From: an uncultured Ruminococcus sp.
Lineage (GTDB): Bacteria; Bacillota; Clostridia; Oscillospirales; Acutalibacteraceae
NCBI GenBank assembly: GCA_946414115.1
Contig: CAMKNF010000037.1
Coordinates: 1-13,640 of the forward strand
Length of the DNA: 13,640 nt
Direction: 5' to 3'
A model generated the notes under the pieces. The model did no database searches and had not been told where the DNA came from. It saw only the letters and a program-made list of their open reading frames with translations. Below are positions 1 to 7,108 of this stretch, piece by piece; the first letter of the stretch is position 1, and each line of letters begins with the position of its first letter. The translations under genes and the position numbers were made by a program.

Positions 1-44
1 CACCGAGATCTACACTCTTTCCCTACACGACGCTCTTCCGATCT
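1..44 (+). other. Illumina P5/TruSeq universal adapter (artefact)
   Basis: These bases match the 3' 44 bases of the Illumina P5/TruSeq universal adapter, ending in the familiar GCTCTTCCGATCT. They are not genomic. The same adapter occurs in reverse complement at the other end of the window. The join with real sequence lies inside the subunit B coding region. Confidence 0.98.
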
Positions 45-507
45 TACCTGTTCCCGAGAAAATCGGAAGCTTCTGACCTCTGATAAGCGTCATCAGCGTG
101 TCAATTGTCGAGATACCCGTGTTGATGTAGTTCTTCGGATACACACGTGAAACAGGGTTAATCGGCGTTCCGTTGATGTTTTCACGCTTTACGGGAAAAA
201 TATCGCCCAGTCCGTCAATCGGTCTGCCTGCACCGTCAAGCACACGTCCGATAATTTCGGGCGAGAGAGGCATTTCCATAGGATGTCCCGTAAGAGTAGT
301 TCTTGTATTCTTAAGGCTGATTCTTCTTGTGCCCTCAAAAACCTGAACAACAATTCTTTCGCCCTCAATCTGAACAACACGACCCTGTCGGGTTGTGCCG
401 TTCTCAAGGCGGATGTCTACGATTTCTTCATTGGAAACGCCCTTAACGCCGTCCATTACGATAAGCGAGCCGTTAATTTCCTTTACGCCTACATAATTTA
501 TTATCAT
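45..507 (-). CDS. ntpB: V/A-type ATPase subunit B, N-terminal part (truncated by window edge)
   Basis: This encodes the non-catalytic nucleotide-binding subunit B, which alternates with subunit A in the A3B3 head. Only residues 1-154 of an expected ~460 are genomic. They cover the N-terminal beta-barrel and the start of the nucleotide domain, with family motifs such as LTGHPMEMPLSPEIIGRVLDG and, at the cut, GQKLPIFSGTG. The ATG at 507 follows AAGGAGG at good spacing. The gene lies 14 bases after subunit A, the usual A-B order; subunit D is expected next, beyond the edge. The reading frame runs on into the adapter and stops at 10-12, adding an artificial tail (KIGRASCRERV) that must not be annotated as protein. 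Confidence 0.95.
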
Positions 508-521
508 TGTGCGTTTCCTCC

Positions 522-2279
522 TTATTTGAGTAATGAAGCAAGCTTTTCGTCGATTTCCTTGATGTAATCGTCGAACATTTCAGGCTTGCTGTTCGGAATG
601 TCGTACTTCATCTTTGTCAGCTTGTCAAAAAGTCCGAGATTAAGAACCTTTGAAAGCGGAATTTCCTTTGCAACAATTTCCTTTGCTTTTTTGTAAAGGT
701 GAAGTATTGTTTTCATCATAAGCTTCTGCTTTTCAAGCGGAACAAACGTATCGTCTGCGTGAAAGGCGTTCTGCTGTAAAAATCCTACTCTGATAACTCT
801 TGCAGTTTCAATTACAAGCTTCTGGTCGTCGGGAAGAACGTCCGAGCCTATAAGCTTTACAATTTCCATAAGCGAGCTTTCTTCCTGCAAAAGTGCGCTT
901 ATTCTGTTGCGGTATTCAACAAAGTCCTCGCCGAGGTTTTCCTTGAACCACGGGTCAAGGTCGTTGAAATATTCGCTGTAGCTCTGCATCCAGTTGATTG
1001 CAGGGTAGTGTCTTGAATAAGCAAGCGACTTGTCGAGCGCCCAGAAACAGCGTGTGAAACGCTTTGTGTTCTGCGTAACGGGCTCGGAGAAGTCAGAGCC
1101 TTGCGGAGAAACTGCGCCGATAAGCGTTACCGAGCCTTCGCCGCCGCTTAATACGTCTGCACGTCCGCCTCTTTCGTAGAATTCGGCAAGACGTGAGGGA
1201 AGATAAGCAGGGAAGCCTTCCTCGGCGGGCATTTCTTCAAGTCTGCCCGAAATTTCACGCAGAGCCTCTGCCCAACGTGAGGTTGAGTCAGCCATCATTG
1301 CAACGTGATAACCCATATCTCTGTAGTACTCGCCAAGTGTGATGCCTGTGTAAATTGAAGCCTCACGAGCCGCAACAGGCATATTCGATGTGTTTGCGAT
1401 AAGTACCGTTCTGTCGGTCATAGGACGCTGTGACTTCGGGTCGATAAGCTCCGAGAATTCCTCAAGAACCTGACTCATCTCGTTGCCACGCTCACCGCAG
1501 CCGACGTAAATAATAATATCAGCGTCGCACCACTTTGCAAGCTGGTGCTGCGTCATAGTTTTTCCTGTGCCGAATCCACCGGGGATTGCGGCTGTACCGC
1601 CCTTTGCAATCGGGAAGAGCGTGTCGATTACACGCTGACCCGTGATAAGCGGTACGGAAGAAGTAAGACGGTTTTTAACGGGACGTGAAGTTCTTATAGG
1701 CCACTTCTGGCAGAGTGTGAGGTTGTGCTCTGCGCCCTCGTCGTCCTTGATTACAACTACCGTATCAAACAGCTTGTAGTCGCCGTCGGGCATAACCTTT
1801 GTTACAATGCCCGAAAGCTCCGGGTGCACCATAAGCCTGTGCTCAATAATCGGAGTTTCTGGGAGGGTTGCATAAATCTGACCGCCCTCAAGTCTGTCGC
1901 CGACCTTAACCTTCATTGTGACGTTCCACAGCTTGTTTTCGTCAAGCGACGATACGGTAGCACCACGGTTGATAAATGCGCCGGACTGCTCCTCGATAGC
2001 CTTTAAGGGACGTTCAATTCCGTCAAAAATATTGTCAATAATACCCGGTCCCAAAAGCACGTTCATAGGTGCTCCCGTACCTCTTACGGGGTCGCCGGGT
2101 TTAAGACCTGTTGTTTCCTCGTAAACCTGAATGGTGGTAAAATCATCGGTGATACCGATAACCTCGCCGACAAGATTCTGCTCTCCGACGTGTACCATTT
2201 CCATCATCTCAAAGCAGTCGGCTTGCTTTACGGTAACAACAGGACCGTTAATTCCGTATATAACATTGTTGTTTTCCAT
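522..2279 (-). CDS. ntpA: V/A-type ATPase catalytic subunit A
   Basis: Catalytic ATP-hydrolysing (or -synthesising) subunit of the V/A-type rotary ATPase, in the cytoplasmic head. At 585 residues it has the normal family length. Visible features are the N-terminal beta-barrel, the bulge domain specific to A subunits (about residues 110-190), the Walker A loop GGFGTGKT at 234-241, the catalytic glutamate in GERGNE (Glu263), a Walker B region ending in ADSTSRWAEALRE near 330-342, and SPQGSDFSEP at 391-400. Glycines replace the more common GPFGAGKT residues in the P-loop, but the Lys and Thr are kept. The ATG at 2279 has a moderate Shine-Dalgarno (AAAGAGATGG). It sits between subunits E and B in the operon and looks complete and functional. 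Confidence 0.98.
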   Translation of the reverse strand: MENNNVIYGINGPVVTVKQADCFEMMEMVHVGEQNLVGEVIGITDDFTTIQVYEETTGLKPGDPVRGTGAPMNVLLGPGIIDNIFDGIERPLKAIEEQSGAFINRGATVSSLDENKLWNVTMKVKVGDRLEGGQIYATLPETPIIEHRLMVHPELSGIVTKVMPDGDYKLFDTVVVIKDDEGAEHNLTLCQKWPIRTSRPVKNRLTSSVPLITGQRVIDTLFPIAKGGTAAIPGGFGTGKTMTQHQLAKWCDADIIIYVGCGERGNEMSQVLEEFSELIDPKSQRPMTDRTVLIANTSNMPVAAREASIYTGITLGEYYRDMGYHVAMMADSTSRWAEALREISGRLEEMPAEEGFPAYLPSRLAEFYERGGRADVLSGGEGSVTLIGAVSPQGSDFSEPVTQNTKRFTRCFWALDKSLAYSRHYPAINWMQSYSEYFNDLDPWFKENLGEDFVEYRNRISALLQEESSLMEIVKLIGSDVLPDDQKLVIETARVIRVGFLQQNAFHADDTFVPLEKQKLMMKTILHLYKKAKEIVAKEIPLSKVLNLGLFDKLTKMKYDIPNSKPEMFDDYIKEIDEKLASLLK

Positions 2280-2319
2280 TTATATTACCATCTCTTTCGG
2301 TTGAAATTAACAGTTAAAT

Positions 2320-2913
2320 TTAAAGCACGCTGAGTCCTGAATTTTCGATAAACCATTCTCTCTGTGCATTAAGCTTGCTGTCAAGCGTTTCGTCAGCAAC
2401 AATGCTTAACGTCTTGCAGTAGCCCTTTAAGCCGCCGATTTTAATTGTTTTATCGGTGCAAACCTCTGTTTCGCCGACAAAAAGTGTTTTAAGTTTGTCG
2501 GCAAAGCTCATATCCTTTTCATTTAAGTAAAGGGTACAGCTTTCACTGCCGAAAAGAGCGGCAATATTTTTTGCACTTTCCATAAGCTTTTCGGAATATT
2601 CGGCTGTTTTTGTGTATAGGGCAAGCTTTTCTTCTGCTTTCTTAAACACGCTGTCGGTCATTTCGGCTCTTTCAAGGAAGAGCTTTTTCTGTCCCTCCTG
2701 CGTAAGCTTTGCAAGTCTTGAGGTTTCCTCGTTGCGCTTGGCTTCAAGCTTATCCTTGATAAGCTTTTCGCTGTCGTACTTTGCCTTTTTCTCGGCCTCT
2801 TTGATTTTTTCCTCTTTTAACTGCTCAACCTCGGTACGCATGGCGTTTCTCTGTTCGTCAGCGTACTTTTTTATGGCTTTAAGAAAGTTATCCGTTTTTG
2901 CGGTTTTATTCAT
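2320..2913 (-). CDS. ntpE: V/A-type ATPase peripheral-stalk subunit E
   Basis: Peripheral-stalk (stator) subunit that links the head to the membrane subunit I and resists rotation. The 197-residue protein has a long charged, Lys/Glu/Ala-rich coiled coil at about residues 10-100. A small globular C-terminal domain follows, with the family-type strand IGGLKGYCKTLSIVADETLDSKL (about 159-181). This two-part layout and length fit the vATP-synt_E family. The ATG at 2913 is preceded by AAAGAGG. It lies 35 bases after F and 40 bases before A. Its likely coiled-coil partner is the small protein encoded at 6774-7082. Confidence 0.93.
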   Translation of the reverse strand: MNKTAKTDNFLKAIKKYADEQRNAMRTEVEQLKEEKIKEAEKKAKYDSEKLIKDKLEAKRNEETSRLAKLTQEGQKKLFLERAEMTDSVFKKAEEKLALYTKTAEYSEKLMESAKNIAALFGSESCTLYLNEKDMSFADKLKTLFVGETEVCTDKTIKIGGLKGYCKTLSIVADETLDSKLNAQREWFIENSGLSVL

Positions 2914-2948
2914 ATATATAACCTCTTTAGCAAATCAATCTGTGATAA

Positions 2949-3257
2949 TCAGAGCTTAACTCCGATAGCGTCCTGAACATATTTTGTAATACTGTCCTTT
3001 GTTCTTCCGTTGCCGTGACGGTCGGGAATTTCAACAATAAGCGGCTGCTTTCGGTTCAGCTTAAGCTCATATACAAGGTCGGGGCAGAGAGCAACAAGGT
3101 GCTCCGTCATAAGAATAACGGCGATGTCCTCTCTGTTCATTGCGTTTGTAAGCTCACGGCGAACGTCCTCCTCTTCGTGAACGACAACACCCTCAATGCC
3201 TGCAAAGCGCATACCCATTTTTGTATCAACATTATCACTTATAAGAAAAAATTTCAT
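2949..3257 (-). CDS. ntpF: V/A-type ATPase central-stalk subunit F
   Basis: Small central-rotor subunit that binds subunit D and influences coupling. At 102 residues it has the usual family length. It carries the typical N-terminal pattern of a hydrophobic strand then D..T..G.R.AGIEG, and the PLIVEIPDRHG segment near the C terminus, matching the expected Rossmann-like fold. The ATG at 3257 has AAAGGA upstream. It lies 29 bases after K and 35 before E, so is clearly co-transcribed. I see nothing missing. Confidence 0.94.
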   Translation of the reverse strand: MKFFLISDNVDTKMGMRFAGIEGVVVHEEEDVRRELTNAMNREDIAVILMTEHLVALCPDLVYELKLNRKQPLIVEIPDRHGNGRTKDSITKYVQDAIGVKL

Positions 3258-3286
3258 AGTATCAAATCCTTTATATGTCGGATTTA

Positions 3287-3715
3287 TCAGCCGACTGAGG
3301 AGATAATCATAATTGAAATGAGCATACCGTAAAGTGCGATACCTTCGCCGAGAGCAACGAAGATGATAGCCTTACCGAATGCCTTGGGGTCCTCGCTTGT
3401 TGCGCCGATTGCGGCAGGAGCTGCGTTACCAACGGCAATACCGCCGCCGATGCAGGAAAGACCTGTTGCAACTGCTGCGCCGATGTAAGCCATACCGCTT
3501 GCGGCAGCCGAAGCAGAAGCGGCGTCCTCTGTAGCTGCGCCTGCAACCAAAGGACAAACAAAGCAAATTGCAAATACTGCGGCAAAAGAAGCAAGCTGCA
3601 TTAAAACAGTTTTCTTTCTGCTTTTGCCTTTTTCAAAAGCCTTAACGGCAATGATTACGGAAACAATAAGAAATACAACGGGAAGTGCGAGCATTAATGA
3701 ATTGAAAAGTAACAT
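3287..3715 (-). CDS. ntpK: V/A-type ATPase membrane rotor subunit K (c subunit)
   Basis: Proteolipid of the membrane ring that carries the translocated ion. The 142-residue protein has four hydrophobic segments (about 4-24, 37-60, 73-105, 113-140). Only the second pair looks like a canonical c hairpin: Gly/Ala-rich GLSCIGGGIAVG in segment 3, and the ion-binding glutamate Glu124 in VALGEGIALYG in segment 4. The first pair lacks both the Gly repeat and a membrane carboxylate. The start is the ATG at 3715, eight bases after GGAGG. An in-frame TTG at 3730 lies upstream of that Shine-Dalgarno, so a longer N terminus is unlikely. It follows I by 19 bases and precedes F. The residues aligning with known Na+ ligands are not conserved (see findings). 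Confidence 0.93.
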   Translation of the reverse strand: MLLFNSLMLALPVVFLIVSVIIAVKAFEKGKSRKKTVLMQLASFAAVFAICFVCPLVAGAATEDAASASAAASGMAYIGAAVATGLSCIGGGIAVGNAAPAAIGATSEDPKAFGKAIIFVALGEGIALYGMLISIMIISSVG

Positions 3716-3723
3716 AGTAAATT

Positions 3724-3728
3724 CCTCC
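3724..3728 (-). promoter_or_regulatory. Shine-Dalgarno that fixes the subunit K start
   Basis: GGAGG on the minus strand lies eight bases before the ATG at 3715. The alternative in-frame TTG at 3730 is 5' of this site and has no Shine-Dalgarno of its own, so 3715 is the start. Confidence 0.85.
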
Positions 3729-3734
3729 AAAAAA

Positions 3735-5669
3735 TTATTCTGTTATTAATTTAACAGGCTCATAAGGTCTGCCTTCGCCCGAGTAGAAACGGCTGAACAT
3801 TTCGTAATATTCAAGACGAAGCACCTGGATTGCAACAAGCAAAGCCTCAAGAACCATAACAAGTGCGTTTCCGAAAACGACAATCGGCCAGTAGCCGACT
3901 CCGCCGACGGTTTCTGCAAGCACAAACACAACCATCATCATACCTGCGTGAACAAGAACGAATGCGCCTACACGCAGAAAGCTCATTGTGTTTGTGACAT
4001 AGCTTAAAATAACCTCAATGGACTCGAAAAGATTTTCAACGATATATCCGCCCCAGCTTTCGGGCTTCCAGTCGGGCTCGCCGTTCACGAGATTTGTAAG
4101 CGGTTCGCCGAAGAAGATAAGGACAAACGGAATGACAATCAGACACAGTACATAGGGGAGAGTGAGAATGTTAAGTCCGAGGAACAGCTGTCCCACAAGT
4201 CCGAATACAACCGAGCCGTAGAAAATGATTCCTGCAATTCCGCTTGTACTGAACAGCGCTCGTCCGTAGTTTTTCTGTCTGATCGAGGTGTAAACATTAA
4301 GAATCATTGCAATTATCAGAAGCAGAACGCCTATGCCGATAGCCGACATAATGATTGTGTTGGTATTCTGCGACGCCATAACCTCAAACGGCTTTTCTTC
4401 AAGTCCGAAAAGCGCCTTGTACATCGGGTCGAGCAGATGTTCAAAGCCGAAAACGCTTCCGAAGAAAGTACCGAACACAGCCGATGAAATTCCGCAGGGG
4501 AACAGGATTTTGCCGATTTTCATTTTCTTAAGCTTCCACATAAGAAGTCCTGCGATTGAAAGGCAGATTCCCTGCCCTAAGTCGGCAAACATAATTCCGA
4601 AAATTATGATATAGGTTATTGCTATAAACAGCGACGGGTCAATTTCGTTGTATTTCGGAACGCCGTACATTTCTGTGTAGAACTCAAACGGCTTTGCAAG
4701 GAAGCAGTTTTTGAGTTTTACCGGCGGCGATTTTTCAATCTCCTTTTTAGCGTCAGAAAGCTCAACACTTACACTGCTGATTTTTTTCAGCCTACGTTTA
4801 AGCGGCTTTGCAAATTCCGTCGGAACCCAGCCGACTATAATAAAGCTTCTGTTGTATTGCAGTGCCTTTGTGCGTATTTTTGCGTAAAGATAGAGTTCTT
4901 CAAGCTTTGAAAGATACCTTGTTATACGTTCGGCATGCATATCAAGATAGCTGTCCAGTCTTTTTTGTGCATCTGCAAGCTTTGCCTCAAGCTTCGGAAC
5001 AAGCTCCTGAAGTTTCTGAAGATGAACTCTCGGAGTGTCATTAACGCCTAAAACATCGCATTTTTCAAAGTACAGTCCCGAAAAAATCCTGTCGATTTCA
5101 CCGCAACTGTCAACGGGAGCAAAATAAACGCCCCAGTAATGCGATTTATCTTCAGTGCATATTGTAAAATCAACATAGGGATTGTCCTTGTAAGCAGAAA
5201 GCTTTTCGTAGCTTTCCTTCGGAAGTCTGCCGAAACGTGTTTTAAGATATTTAAGCGTCAGAAGCTTTTCGGTTTCAACGCCGAGTCCGACAAAATGCTT
5301 TGTGTCGTTAAGGCTTTCCTTTGCCTGAATAAGCTGTTCGGTTATAAACTCCCTGTCATCTACGAGAGCGTCAATTTCTTTTGCAGTTTTGGTGGCAAAA
5401 ATTTCCATTTCCTCAAAGCTCGGGTTAAAGTCGCTTACGTCAATCAGCGGAAAATTACGCTTTGTAAGTCCTATTGAAGCCTTAAGGTTGGTGAGGGGTT
5501 CAGCGTAGATGTTTTTTGTTTGCAAGTGTGTGAAATTCTTTGTGTCACTGTAAAAAACAGGAACATCGTCGGGATGAAACACACCCGATTCACCAAGAAC
5601 CGAAATAACGTCGTCAATGTCGTCAACAACGCCGATGACGTTTACGGCCTGCATGGTTGATACAGCCAA
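3735..5669 (-). CDS. ntpI: V/A-type ATPase membrane subunit I (a subunit)
   Basis: Stator membrane subunit that forms the ion half-channels against the K ring and anchors the peripheral stalks. At 644 residues it has the usual length. The N-terminal ~330 residues form a soluble arm with coiled coils (about 85-125 and 215-265). The membrane part begins with the family motif PKYNEIDPS...FGIMFADLGQG (about 338-367) and has roughly seven helices. The essential arginines of the channel appear as Arg566 (SFLRVGAF) and Arg618 (VLRLEYYEMFSRFY), followed by the family tail GEGRPYEPV. The start is TTG at 5669, with AGAGGTGA seven bases upstream. The next ATG, five codons in, is too far from that site. 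The product begins MAVSTMQ, like the MA(I/V)xxM start common in the family. Confidence 0.95.
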   Translation of the reverse strand: MAVSTMQAVNVIGVVDDIDDVISVLGESGVFHPDDVPVFYSDTKNFTHLQTKNIYAEPLTNLKASIGLTKRNFPLIDVSDFNPSFEEMEIFATKTAKEIDALVDDREFITEQLIQAKESLNDTKHFVGLGVETEKLLTLKYLKTRFGRLPKESYEKLSAYKDNPYVDFTICTEDKSHYWGVYFAPVDSCGEIDRIFSGLYFEKCDVLGVNDTPRVHLQKLQELVPKLEAKLADAQKRLDSYLDMHAERITRYLSKLEELYLYAKIRTKALQYNRSFIIVGWVPTEFAKPLKRRLKKISSVSVELSDAKKEIEKSPPVKLKNCFLAKPFEFYTEMYGVPKYNEIDPSLFIAITYIIIFGIMFADLGQGICLSIAGLLMWKLKKMKIGKILFPCGISSAVFGTFFGSVFGFEHLLDPMYKALFGLEEKPFEVMASQNTNTIIMSAIGIGVLLLIIAMILNVYTSIRQKNYGRALFSTSGIAGIIFYGSVVFGLVGQLFLGLNILTLPYVLCLIVIPFVLIFFGEPLTNLVNGEPDWKPESWGGYIVENLFESIEVILSYVTNTMSFLRVGAFVLVHAGMMMVVFVLAETVGGVGYWPIVVFGNALVMVLEALLVAIQVLRLEYYEMFSRFYSGEGRPYEPVKLITE

Positions 5670-5676
5670 GTTAAAA

Positions 5677-5684
5677 TCACCTCT
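5677..5684 (-). promoter_or_regulatory. Shine-Dalgarno supporting the TTG start of subunit I
   Basis: AGAGGTGA on the minus strand lies seven bases before the TTG at 5669. The next in-frame ATG is 22 bases away, so the rare start codon is the better choice. Confidence 0.8.
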
Positions 5685-5703
5685 TTATGAGAGTCAAGCT
5701 TAA

Positions 5704-6738
5704 TCAGTAGATAAGCAATGACTGTATTAGTTTAGCATCAAGCTTATATCTTACTCCCTCAATCAGGCTGACAACGTTCATCAGCTCAATTTCGGAAATA
5801 AACATATAAGACAGCATAACTACAGACGGGTTGTTGGAAAAATGCATATTTTTTCTTGCCAGCCTGTATTTAACTCTCGGGCTGATGTCGCTTGCATAAA
5901 CGTAGCCGATTTTATCAATCAGCTTGCCGTTGTGCGTTGACTGCATAATTGAAAAGACCTCAGCCGAGGACTCCGCCCTGCACATCATATCAATCGCCTT
6001 CGGACTAATGTCGCAGTAATTGAGAAGAAGATTTGATTTGATAGCGTCGGGGGAGAGATTGTAATACTTTTTAAGTCTTAATATTCTTGAAAAAATATTA
6101 TAATCGTTTATGGTAAGGAAAAACGAGGTAAGCTCCTGTCTTTCTCTGCCTTTTGTGTTTTTCTTGATTGTGTTCAGCAGATTTGCAAAAACAAAATCAT
6201 AAAGCTTGTTTTCAATTTCGGAAATATGAAGCCGTCCTTTTTCGTCAGGCGAACAGCTCTTGAGTATTTCATAAAACGGAGAGTCTGAAAGCACCTTTAA
6301 AAATTCTTCATAATTCTTTGCATTTGCAAGCCTGTCAATATCAATTTCCGTGTGCTTTGAAAAGTATGCGGGGAACTGATAGATAAATTTTTCGGTTGAA
6401 TTTGAGTTCAGCAGAATTAAGAATCTTACAATCTGCTCAACCTCAATTGTTTCGATGACATATTGTGAAAACCCCGAGCTTACGCTTGAATCATATCTGC
6501 AAAGCGAATCAAATTCGTAAAAAAGATTCTGCCTTAACATTGCTTCAAGCCGTCCTCTGTGGACATCTCTTTCGTTAATGTCACGAAGCGCCGCCGAATA
6601 GTGTGTATATGATTTTAAATATGACATAACCTCTGCTACGCTCTGGCAGGCAAGCAAACCGGTGTAGTCCTTTTCGGTAAGTCGCTTGCCGAATTTTGCC
6701 CTTGCCTTTGTCAGAACGGCGAAAGAAGTGTTTGACAT
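5704..6738 (-). CDS. ntpC: V/A-type ATPase subunit C (AC39 family)
   Basis: Funnel-shaped subunit that sits on the K ring and receives the central shaft, joining the head rotor to the membrane ring. The 344-residue protein is mostly helical and matches the vATP-synt_AC39 pattern. It has an N-terminal stretch around AVLTKARAKFGKRLTEKDY, a repeated three-helix-bundle layout, and the ETIEVEQIVRFLILLNSN segment near residue 97. The start is the ATG at 6738, ten bases after GGGAGGTG. A GTG three codons upstream (6747) is only one base past that site, too close to be used. It lies 35 bases after the H/G-like gene and 34 before I. Confidence 0.92.
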   Translation of the reverse strand: MSNTSFAVLTKARAKFGKRLTEKDYTGLLACQSVAEVMSYLKSYTHYSAALRDINERDVHRGRLEAMLRQNLFYEFDSLCRYDSSVSSGFSQYVIETIEVEQIVRFLILLNSNSTEKFIYQFPAYFSKHTEIDIDRLANAKNYEEFLKVLSDSPFYEILKSCSPDEKGRLHISEIENKLYDFVFANLLNTIKKNTKGRERQELTSFFLTINDYNIFSRILRLKKYYNLSPDAIKSNLLLNYCDISPKAIDMMCRAESSAEVFSIMQSTHNGKLIDKIGYVYASDISPRVKYRLARKNMHFSNNPSVVMLSYMFISEIELMNVVSLIEGVRYKLDAKLIQSLLIY

Positions 6739-6748
6739 AATCTGCACA

Positions 6749-6756
6749 CACCTCCC
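6749..6756 (-). promoter_or_regulatory. Shine-Dalgarno deciding the subunit C start
   Basis: GGGAGGTG on the minus strand lies ten bases before the ATG at 6738. The in-frame GTG at 6747 almost abuts it, so initiation at the ATG is preferred. Confidence 0.7.
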
Positions 6757-6773
6757 GATAAAAATTGTTTTGA

Positions 6774-7082
6774 TTATTCAAGCGTGCGGCTTACTATTGC
6801 GTCAACCCACTTGTCACAGTTTTGCTCGTAGTCTGACTGCAGCTTGATATGTGCCGATTTCTGTTTGTTCTGAATTTCCTCCCAGAGCTTTTCGGCTTTC
6901 TTTTCCTCCAAAGAATCGTTGCGCTTAACGGTTTCAAGGGCGTCATACATATAGCTGTCGTAGATTTTCTTCGTTTCCTCATCAATCTTTTTTGACAGTT
7001 CTTCCTTTTCTTTAAGGGCGTATTCCTCCATTGCCTTTGCTTCGTTGTCAGCGTCAACAATCTTTTTAATCATATTTTCCAA
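6774..7082 (-). CDS. Small coiled-coil protein, likely V/A-ATPase peripheral-stalk subunit H/G
   Basis: A 102-residue, highly charged protein with no hydrophobic membrane segment. Residues ~5-95 are almost continuous Glu/Lys/Ala-rich heptad-like helix, and the protein ends in DAIVSRTLE. I cannot assign it by a diagnostic motif. Its length, coiled-coil composition and place as the first ATPase gene before subunit C fit the bacterial/archaeal H (G) subunit, which pairs with the coiled coil of E in the peripheral stalk. No other gene present could supply that partner. The start is TTG at 7082, seven bases after GGAGGTG. The ATG three codons later is 16 bases away and less likely. It lies 26 bases after the UPF0210 gene. 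Confidence 0.78.
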   Translation of the reverse strand: MENMIKKIVDADNEAKAMEEYALKEKEELSKKIDEETKKIYDSYMYDALETVKRNDSLEEKKAEKLWEEIQNKQKSAHIKLQSDYEQNCDKWVDAIVSRTLE

Positions 7083-7089
7083 ACAGTAA

Positions 7090-7096
7090 CACCTCC
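7090..7096 (-). promoter_or_regulatory. Shine-Dalgarno supporting a TTG start of the H/G-like gene
   Basis: GGAGGTG on the minus strand lies seven bases before the TTG at 7082 and 16 bases before the next in-frame ATG, which favours the TTG. Confidence 0.75.
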
Positions 7097-7108
7097 GGAA
7101 AAAAGTTG

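Noticed and set aside
3716..3730. Longer subunit K starting at TTG 3730 (MEEFTM...)
   Set aside because: The added codons contain the GGAGG ribosome site itself; the ATG at 3715 is correctly spaced from it.
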